Assembly: GCA_025455665.1 (NCBI GenBank)
Contig: JALOMC010000032.1
Span: 1-12,779, forward strand
Source: Chitinophagaceae bacterium
Lineage (GTDB): Bacteria > Bacteroidota > Bacteroidia > Chitinophagales > Chitinophagaceae
Length of the DNA: 12,779 nucleotides
Direction: 5' to 3'
This document shows, one piece after another, positions 7,301 through 12,779 of the stretch (positions are counted from its first letter, which is position 1; each line of letters opens with the position of its first letter). The position numbers were made by a program, and so were the translations under genes. The notes under the pieces were generated by a model that saw only the letters and a program-made list of their open reading frames with translations, was not told the origin of the DNA and did not search any database.

Positions 7301-10300
7301 TCAGAAATCAACATTTACACCCAGCAGAAAAGTGCGGGCCTGCGGGTAAAAGCCCAGATCGACACCGCCGCCCACTTCGGGGTCGAAACCCGAGTAGTTG
7401 GTAACGGTGAGCAGGTTTTGAATACTGCCATACAGCTGAAAACGGGTGAGGCGCATTGTCTTCATCCACGAAGCCGGCAGGTTGTATGCCAGTCGCACGT
7501 TTTTAATGCGCATGTACGAAGCATCTTCTACAAAGCGGTCGCTCACACGGTTATTTCCGTTCGGATCATTCAGCACCATCCGCGGCATGCTATTGCTGGT
7601 GCCCGGGCCTGTCCATCGGTTAATCACGTCTTTCGAATAGTTGCCGTTGCTCACACCACCCTCGGTATACCAGCGGCTGAAATTGAGAACCCTGTTGCCG
7701 GCGCTGCCTTGCAAAAACACCGTCAGTTCCAGTCCTTTCCAGGTGACAGTATTGGTAAGGCCGTATGTAAAAGTGGGGTTGGCATTTCCAATATTGGTAC
7801 GGTCTCTGTCATCTATCACACCATCGCCGTTCAGGTCTTTGAATTTAATATCGCCAGGTGCTGTGCTGTTGGTAGGATCGGTACCAGGTGTTTGCCGGGC
7901 ACTTTTGGCTATTTCGTCATTGGTTTGAAAAATACCATCCGTCATGAACCCGAAAAAGAAGTCGGCAGGCAAGCCTTGCACCGTACGAAGACTACCGCCG
8001 GTAATGCGGGCAAATCCGCGATCCAAGGGGGCGCTCAGGCCCAGCGACGTTACTTCGTTTTGGTAGGTACCAAGTACTGCATTGGCTGTCCAGCGCAGCG
8101 ATTTTTTATCAACCAGCGTGCTGCTGATCGTCAGGTCGATACCACGGTTACGCAGGGTGCCCGTGTTGAACGGAACCGACTCGAAAGTGCCGCTCACAAA
8201 GGGTGGCGCTACAAAAAGAATCAGATCGATAGAGCGCCGCTGGTACACGTCCAACGAAAAGTTGACCGCATTGTTCCACAGGCCGGCATCTACCCCAATG
8301 TTCAGTTGCTCATTTTTTTCCCAGCGTATGTCGGGGTTAAACCCGCGGCTGATACCAGCGCCCGGCACAATGCCGCCCGAGCCTGCCGAGTTGCCAAATG
8401 TGTATTGAAAACTCTGGTTGATGGCAGGAATAAACTGATTGCCGGGTACATTCGGATTACCGGTATAGCCAAAGCTGGCTCTCACTTTCAAATCACTTAC
8501 CCAGCGTATTTTTTCCATAAAGGGTTCGCGGCTAAGGCGCCATGCCGCAGATACCGATGGGAAAATGGCGAACTGATTGGCGGGTGCAAAATTGCTGCTG
8601 CCATCGCGGCGAAGTGAGAAGGAGAAGAAACCGCGGTTATCGAAATCGTAATTTACCCGACCTACGTACGATATCAGCCGGCTGTTGATGCCTTCATCTG
8701 ATGCGTTGAAGGTTTGGGAAATGTCGGTAGGCAAAAACACCTGGTCGTTCAGCACCGGAATCAGCTGGTTAAAGTTGCCACCACGGCCAGCCAGCACCCA
8801 CGAAAAACGGTTTTCCTGCGCAGTGTAGCCCACCACCGCATTCAGTTTGTGCTTGCCGGCAAAAGTTTTGTCGTAGCTCATGGTCAGTTCCGCCAGGTAG
8901 TCGGGGTAAAGGCCCTTTTGCGATGAAAACCCTGACAGGATAAAAGGGCGGCCACCCGATGATGGTGTCGCCGGAGTGAAGTTTTTGTTTTCAAGCAGGT
9001 TGAAATCGGCCCCAAACAGGCTTTTGAATTTCAGCCCTTTCAGCAGCTCTATTTCGGCAAATACATTGCCGGTAATGCGATGGCGGATAAACCTGTTTTG
9101 AGGAATCTCCAGCTGATAAATCGGGTTGGGTTCATTAAACCCGTCAATAGAGCCGCTGCCGCCAGCATAAGTGCCATCGGCATTGCGAGGACGCACAGTG
9201 GGCGGTGCCATCATGGATAGTAGCAGCACACTGTTGAATGGCGTGTAGGTATCGGCACCCCGCTCGGTAGATTTACTCATCATCAGCGAGTTGCCGAGTT
9301 TGATACGGTTATTGATTTTGATATCACCATTAAACCGCAGGTTAAAGCGTTCGTAGTTGGTACGATACACGATACCATCTTGCTTAAAGTAACCTGCACT
9401 GAGCATGTATTGGGCATTTTGACTACCGCCCGATGCCGTCATATTGAAGCTGGTGATGGCTGCACGGCGAAAAATTTCGTCCAGCCAGTTCGTGCCCTTG
9501 CCATACTCTGCCTCTATGGCAGCCGGATCGGCCAGCTTTGGAATCATGCTGAGCCCACTGGCAATACGTGCTTCGCTATTGAGCACAGCGTACTCCCGGG
9601 CGTTCAGCATTTCAGGCAATCGCCACGCTTGCTGCAGGCCCTGGTACATGTCAATGTTCAGGTTTGTTTTGCCGGCTTTGCCCCGCTTGGTAGTAATCAT
9701 AATTACACCGTTTGAGGCACGCACACCATATATGCTGGCGGCGGCTGCATCTTTCAGCACATCTATACTTTCTATATCGCCGGTGCCAAATGAGTTGAGT
9801 ACGTTGTCGGCATTCTGATCGGGCAGGGGGTACCCATCTACTACTACCAGCGGATTATTGGTGCCGGTAAGCGAACTGATACCGCGGATGCGAATGCTGG
9901 TACCGCCAGTACCGCCCGGCGCACCGCTGTTTTGCGTGATGGTAACACCCGCTACGCGGCCTTGCAGCGCCTGTGCCGCATCGGCTACCGGAGTGGCCGT
10001 AATGTCTTTGGCCGATACCGATGACACGGCAGTACTCAATGCTTTACGGCTGCGGGTACCATAGCCTACCACCACCACATCGCTAAGTACAGCGGCGGTG
10101 CTGGCCAGCGTAATGGTGACTGGCTGCGCACTGCCATCGTAGCGGTACTCACGGCTTTCGTAGCCTACAATACTTACCACCAGCACCGAGCTGGCCGACG
10201 TAAGCGGCAGACTGAAAAAGCCATCGCTGTTTGCCTGGGTACCTTCGGCGCTGCCTTTCAGCAGTATGCTGGCGCCTGCTACAGGCTGATTGGTTTTGGC

Positions 10301-10747
10301 ATCTACAATGCGCCCCCGCAGCACCATGCTCGAGTCGGTCCGGCCGGCTTGCTCGCCCCGTCCACCGGGCGCTGCTTCGTCGCTGTCTATACTGTCTTTC
10401 CCTTCGGCGGCCGATCGGCCGGCAGCTACTACCGCAAAGCTGGCATTGCCCAGCTTGCGGGCAGCAAAGCCGTACGGCGATAACAGTGCATTCAGCGCTT
10501 CTTCGGCGCTGTTGTACTGAGCTACATCAAAGTCAATCTTGTCTTTTGGGAGCCTTGTGGCTTCGTACACCACATCTACCTTGAACCGCTGGTGTATCTT
10601 TTCAATAAACGTAGCGATGGTGCCTTTTTCAACCAGGTCTACGCCTGGTTCGGCAGGTTTGGTCCACTGTGCCGAGGCCGGCAGCAGGCATAGCACCAGC
10701 AGCGAAGCCAGCAATACCGGCTTCAGCAAGCAGCTGAATGTTCTCAT
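7301..10747 (-). CDS. SusC/RagA-family TonB-dependent transporter with STN signalling domain
   Basis: An outer-membrane transporter of 1148 residues that imports glucan oligosaccharides with energy from TonB/ExbBD and should also signal substrate presence. Order of domains: Sec signal peptide (1-26, cut after ASA); STN domain (about 36-108); an uncommonly long polar linker (about 110-140); a carboxypeptidase-regulatory-like beta-sandwich (about 142-216, with GRIVDAKTNQPVAGASI); a TonB-box-like DVVVVGYGT (223-231); plug domain (about 232-356, with IRIRGISSL, PLVVVDGYPL, IESIDVLKDAAAASIYGVRASNG); and a long beta-barrel ending in phenylalanine (VNVDF), as outer-membrane barrels do. The STN domain is present in transducing members that pair with a FecR anti-sigma factor, and exactly that pair lies upstream. 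The gene starts 56 bases after fecR-like gene and is followed 28 bases later by susD. Confidence 0.96.
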   Translation of the reverse strand: MRTFSCLLKPVLLASLLVLCLLPASAQWTKPAEPGVDLVEKGTIATFIEKIHQRFKVDVVYEATRLPKDKIDFDVAQYNSAEEALNALLSPYGFAARKLGNASFAVVAAGRSAAEGKDSIDSDEAAPGGRGEQAGRTDSSMVLRGRIVDAKTNQPVAGASILLKGSAEGTQANSDGFFSLPLTSASSVLVVSIVGYESREYRYDGSAQPVTITLASTAAVLSDVVVVGYGTRSRKALSTAVSSVSAKDITATPVADAAQALQGRVAGVTITQNSGAPGGTGGTSIRIRGISSLTGTNNPLVVVDGYPLPDQNADNVLNSFGTGDIESIDVLKDAAAASIYGVRASNGVIMITTKRGKAGKTNLNIDMYQGLQQAWRLPEMLNAREYAVLNSEARIASGLSMIPKLADPAAIEAEYGKGTNWLDEIFRRAAITSFNMTASGGSQNAQYMLSAGYFKQDGIVYRTNYERFNLRFNGDIKINNRIKLGNSLMMSKSTERGADTYTPFNSVLLLSMMAPPTVRPRNADGTYAGGSGSIDGFNEPNPIYQLEIPQNRFIRHRITGNVFAEIELLKGLKFKSLFGADFNLLENKNFTPATPSSGGRPFILSGFSSQKGLYPDYLAELTMSYDKTFAGKHKLNAVVGYTAQENRFSWVLAGRGGNFNQLIPVLNDQVFLPTDISQTFNASDEGINSRLISYVGRVNYDFDNRGFFSFSLRRDGSSNFAPANQFAIFPSVSAAWRLSREPFMEKIRWVSDLKVRASFGYTGNPNVPGNQFIPAINQSFQYTFGNSAGSGGIVPGAGISRGFNPDIRWEKNEQLNIGVDAGLWNNAVNFSLDVYQRRSIDLILFVAPPFVSGTFESVPFNTGTLRNRGIDLTISSTLVDKKSLRWTANAVLGTYQNEVTSLGLSAPLDRGFARITGGSLRTVQGLPADFFFGFMTDGIFQTNDEIAKSARQTPGTDPTNSTAPGDIKFKDLNGDGVIDDRDRTNIGNANPTFTYGLTNTVTWKGLELTVFLQGSAGNRVLNFSRWYTEGGVSNGNYSKDVINRWTGPGTSNSMPRMVLNDPNGNNRVSDRFVEDASYMRIKNVRLAYNLPASWMKTMRLTRFQLYGSIQNLLTVTNYSGFDPEVGGGVDLGFYPQARTFLLGVNVDF

Positions 10748-10767
10748 ATGGCAGATCTATTTTAGCT

Positions 10768-10809
10768 GGGCAAAAAGCCCTGATTGAACGTAAGACACCC
10801 GCATCAGGG
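10768..10809 (-). promoter_or_regulatory. two overlapping, mutually exclusive hairpins at the fecR-susC junction
   Basis: Hairpin A has perfect 7-base arms CCCTGAT (10778-10784 on the plus strand) and ATCAGGG (10803-10809) with an 18-base loop, and includes the FecR stop codon at 10804. On the minus strand its second arm runs straight into CTTTTTG, so it resembles a modest terminator or attenuator. Hairpin B pairs GGGC (10768-10771) with GCCC (10777-10780) around AAAAA. Both need bases 10778-10780, so only one can form at a time. The arrangement could set the ratio of regulator to transporter mRNA. Short stems leave chance as a real alternative. Confidence 0.35.
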
Positions 10810-11736
10810 TACGGATACTTTCAACAACTGATCTTTTTTCTCAATTTTTATGTTCAATGTTATTTGCAATGCTTGCAGCAGCTGATCCAGATTATCGGCC
10901 CGAAGATGGCCGCTCATGGTGCGGTCGGCCAGTGCAGCAGTTTCAAATTCCATTTCGTAGCCGTAGCGCTGCTCTATCATACGGCCTATTTCGGCCAGGC
11001 TGGTGTAGTCAAAGTGATACTCATTGCTGGTCCAGTCCGCCATCACATCGGGCGGTGCTGTGGCCAGCATCGGGGTCAATACCGGGCCCTCATCTACCGT
11101 TACCACGTCGCCGGGCTTCATGCTGTGCACCCGCAAGCCGGCAGCACTACGGCCGGGCCGTTGCGAATAAAGCAGCTCTACCCGGCCCTCTTTCAAGGCT
11201 ACCGTGGTTTGCGCTGTGTACGCATTCACGTTGAATTTTGTGCCGAGCACCTTTACATCCAACCGGTCGGTATGTACCAGAAAATAGTCTACTCCGGGCT
11301 GCTTGCTTTTACTGATTTCGAAATAGGCCTCGCCCCGCAGCCATACTTGCCGCAGCGTATCCAGCAGCCAGTCGGCCGGCAGCTTCAGTTCCGAATTGCT
11401 GTTCAGTATTACCACCGATGAATCGGGCAGCAGAATGCGGCGCTTTTCGCCGAAACGGGTACTGATTGTTTTGTAGGCCAAATCGTAGGACGTGGCACTG
11501 CCGGCACCCGACCTGCCTTGCCACCACCATGCACCTGCAGCCAGCAACAGCAGCACGGCTGCGGCGGCCCACCACCAGCGGCCCCATCCGGCTATCGGTA
11601 GCTTTTTTACCGGCGCCTCCTGCAAGCGAGCTTCGATAGCATTCCAGCTTTGGCGCTGCCTGTCGGCATCCGCCACCGGCCGCCTTGGTTCAAAAGGCAG
11701 CTGTTCGGATGATGGATCGGGAAGCGGAGTGCTCAT
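10804..11736 (-). CDS. FecR-family anti-sigma factor
   Basis: A single-span inner-membrane anti-sigma factor of 310 residues that would hold the neighbouring ECF sigma factor inactive until the SusC STN domain signals. A cytoplasmic N-terminal segment (1-50) contains a tryptophan in a short helix (QRQSWNAIEARLQE, 27-40); it is followed by a tryptophan-rich membrane span (about 53-73). The periplasmic FecR domain covers about 91-187, seen in RFGEKRRILLPDSSVVILNSNSELKLP, RGEAYFEISK and VLGTKFNVNAY...TTVALKEGRVEL. A C-terminal DUF4974/STN-like domain (about 240-308) is visible from FDYTSLAEIGRMIEQRYGYEMEF and the LDQLLQALQITLNIKIEKKD segment. This matches the usual layout of Bacteroidota FecR homologues. 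The gene starts 77 bases after the sigma-factor stop and ends 56 bases before susC. The mechanism is known for the family and not shown by the sequence itself. Confidence 0.95.
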   Translation of the reverse strand: MSTPLPDPSSEQLPFEPRRPVADADRQRQSWNAIEARLQEAPVKKLPIAGWGRWWWAAAAVLLLLAAGAWWWQGRSGAGSATSYDLAYKTISTRFGEKRRILLPDSSVVILNSNSELKLPADWLLDTLRQVWLRGEAYFEISKSKQPGVDYFLVHTDRLDVKVLGTKFNVNAYTAQTTVALKEGRVELLYSQRPGRSAAGLRVHSMKPGDVVTVDEGPVLTPMLATAPPDVMADWTSNEYHFDYTSLAEIGRMIEQRYGYEMEFETAALADRTMSGHLRADNLDQLLQALQITLNIKIEKKDQLLKVSVP

Positions 11737-11813
11737 TGCAGATTATTTTTTTACAAGACATGAATGGTAGGGCCCCTATACTCTAATTGGGTGAAGTTTT
11801 TTCCGGGCGAGCA

Positions 11814-12383
11814 CTACCCGCTCAGCCGCTTTCGCAGGTACTGCGTGGCTTTAAAGGCCAGGTTTACCACACTCTGGTAGTTTATTTCCATCACCGCGGC
11901 AATTTGCTGGTACTCCATGCCTGCATAGTATTTCAGCCAAATTACCTCACGCTGGCGGGCAGGCAGTTCATTTACCGCCGTGGCTATTTTTTGCTGCTGC
12001 TGCCGGGTATGCTCGGCCTGCACCCGTATGTCTTCGGCCGAAAACACGGGATCCAACTCTACCTGCTGCTGCCATTGCTGCTGCTGGCGTCGCCGGCTTT
12101 GGCGGCTTCGCAGCACATTCAGCACGTGGCGCCGCAGCATAATGAAAAAATAAGCCCGGACACTTTGCACTTCGCCAATCTGTGCTCGTAGTTGCCAGGC
12201 TTTTACAAACACGTCCTGTATGGCATCTTCGGCCAGCATCTCATCTTGCAGCAGGCGGCAGGCATAGTCTATCATGCTGGCATACAACGCCTCATGTATC
12301 TGGCGCAGGCCATCGGCATGGCCAGCCAGTACGCGGTCCCAGGCGTTCTGCAAGTCGGGAGAAGGCATGGCACCCGTTGTCAT
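11814..12383 (-). CDS. ECF-type (FecI-like) RNA polymerase sigma factor
   Basis: An extracytoplasmic-function sigma-70 factor of 189 residues, expected to direct RNA polymerase to promoters of this locus once freed from FecR. Region 2 covers about residues 30-94 (YACRLLQDEMLAEDAIQDVF, then VRAYFFIMLRRHVLNVLRSR), and region 4 about 134-188 (ELPARQREVIWLKYYAGMEYQQIA, then the helix-turn-helix with INYQSVVNLAFKATQYLRKRL). The linker between them (about 95-131) is unusually rich in glutamine and arginine, coded by runs of CAG/CAA. Start choice: the frame stays open up to an ATG at 12458, but the 25 extra residues do not resemble the family, whose members are about 180-200 residues, and they cross a hairpin; ATG 12383 is preferred, with ATG 12368 as a close alternative. 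It leads the operon and is followed by the fecR-like gene. Confidence 0.93.
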   Translation of the reverse strand: MTTGAMPSPDLQNAWDRVLAGHADGLRQIHEALYASMIDYACRLLQDEMLAEDAIQDVFVKAWQLRAQIGEVQSVRAYFFIMLRRHVLNVLRSRQSRRRQQQQWQQQVELDPVFSAEDIRVQAEHTRQQQQKIATAVNELPARQREVIWLKYYAGMEYQQIAAVMEINYQSVVNLAFKATQYLRKRLSG

Positions 12384-12427
12384 GTAGCGCTGCAAAAAAT
12401 CGTTAGCTGATTCAAAAAATAAAGGTA

Positions 12428-12456
12428 GGGCCAAAGCGACACGGCTTTGCTGGCCC
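12428..12456. promoter_or_regulatory. imperfect hairpin in the divergent promoter region
   Basis: The plus strand has GGGCCA-AAGC, a six-base loop, then GCTT, three unpaired bases, and TGGCCC: a ten-pair stem with a three-base bulge. On the minus strand it is followed by a T-rich stretch (12413-12423 region), so it could act as a leader attenuator of the sigma gene, or as a protein-binding site between the two divergent genes. The whole 12384-12511 gap (128 bases) holds no clear -33/-7 pair: the nearest candidates are TATTTTTTG on the minus strand (12413-12421, one base too long) and TTACTTTG on the plus strand (12464-12471). Confidence 0.25.
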
Positions 12457-12511
12457 AAGCTTGTTACTTTGCAGGCCGGCTATTGTTCATGATAGGTAGA
12501 AATTAACCGCT

Positions 12512-12779
12512 ATGAAAGCAAAATTGTTAATTGGGTTGGGCATGCTTTGGCTCACCAGCCTGGCCAGTGCACAGGGTACCGAGCTCACCTCCCAGCATCA
12601 AAAAACCATGTTGGAGTATGCCGGCCCCCAGACCAATACCCTGGTACCCATCGCCTTGCTGAACAAAGACGGCCTGATAGCGGCCGAAGCTGCCAAATGG
12701 TTGAGCGGCGTACGGCGTCAGGCGGTGGTCACGTATAGCTTTTCACCCACCAGTGAGGCCTTTATTGGCACCGCTGCCC
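12512..12779 (+). CDS. exported protein of unknown function, 5' fragment
   Basis: The only plus-strand gene in the window, divergent from the sigma factor and cut by the window end after 89 codons. It begins MKAKLLIGLG and has a clear Sec signal peptide ending ASA before Q21, so the product is exported. There is no lipobox cysteine. The mature start (GTELTSQHQKTMLEYAGPQ, then a segment with NKDGLIAAEAAKWLSGV) is soluble in character with mixed helix and strand. I do not recognise a family from these residues and assign no function. The signal peptide and codon pattern make a real gene much more likely than chance. Its other end must be read from the adjoining sequence. Confidence 0.72.
   Translation, partial: MKAKLLIGLGMLWLTSLASAQGTELTSQHQKTMLEYAGPQTNTLVPIALLNKDGLIAAEAAKWLSGVRRQAVVTYSFSPTSEAFIGTAA

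Noticed and set aside
7418..8617. Plus-strand open frame of 399 codons opposite the SusC barrel
   Set aside because: It is antisense to a confidently identified beta-barrel coding region, with atypical composition and no recognisable motif or signal.
11790..11825. GC-rich inverted repeat near the sigma stop as a terminator
   Set aside because: On the minus strand the arms are followed by an A-run rather than a T-run, so it does not resemble a terminator for this operon.
12384..12458. Sigma factor starting at ATG 12458
   Set aside because: The added 25 residues do not look like ECF N-termini and would place coding sequence across the hairpin at 12428-12456; the 12383 start gives a normal family length.
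1..12779. CRISPR arrays, tRNA/rRNA genes, insertion sequences or phage genes
   Set aside because: No spaced direct repeats, cloverleaf-like segments, transposase motifs or terminal inverted repeats were seen on either strand.

Overview
The window is from a Bacteroidota genome, most likely a Chitinophagia/Chitinophagaceae-type bacterium. The evidence is a SusC/SusD pair, an ECF sigma factor with a FecR-type anti-sigma factor, Bacteroidota-style lipoproteins, a C-terminal type IX secretion (T9SS) sorting domain, and weak or absent Shine-Dalgarno sites. The taxonomy is inference; there is no rRNA gene here.

Almost everything is transcribed from the minus strand, so the locus reads right to left. 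From 12383 down to 1634 lies a compact glycan-utilisation locus (PUL): ECF sigma factor (11814-12383), FecR-like anti-sigma factor (10804-11736), SusC-type TonB-dependent transporter with an N-terminal STN signalling domain (7301-10747), SusD-type lipoprotein (5752-7272), PKD-domain lipoprotein with a tandemly duplicated C-terminal domain (4428-5714), GH16 endo-beta-glucanase lipoprotein (3549-4394), and a T9SS-exported multi-domain protein with two carbohydrate-binding-like modules and no catalytic domain (1634-3454). A strong hairpin plus T-tract separates the GH16 gene from the last gene. A second hairpin with a UUCG loop closes the locus. Further left is the 5' part of a CPA2/Kef-type cation:proton antiporter that runs out of the window (1-1510). 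At the right edge a divergent plus-strand gene begins (12512 onward); it encodes an exported protein that I could not identify.

A working model, from family knowledge: substrate passing through SusC is sensed by its STN domain, relayed across the periplasm to FecR, and releases the sigma factor to transcribe the locus. The GH16 enzyme (catalytic signature around E157/D159/E162) points to a beta-1,3-glucan such as laminarin, or a mixed-linkage glucan. The GH16, SusD and PKD proteins would sit on the cell surface as lipoproteins, cut and bind the glucan, and pass oligosaccharides to SusC. The T9SS protein would be secreted or surface-attached as an extra binding factor. No exo-beta-glucosidase lies in the window, so final breakdown must be encoded elsewhere.

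No tRNA, rRNA, CRISPR, insertion sequence or integrase was seen. No gene-free stretch exceeds about 130 bases. The least conventional parts are the duplicated unrecognised domain in the PKD lipoprotein, the enzyme-free T9SS protein behind an internal terminator, and two mutually exclusive hairpins at the fecR-susC junction.
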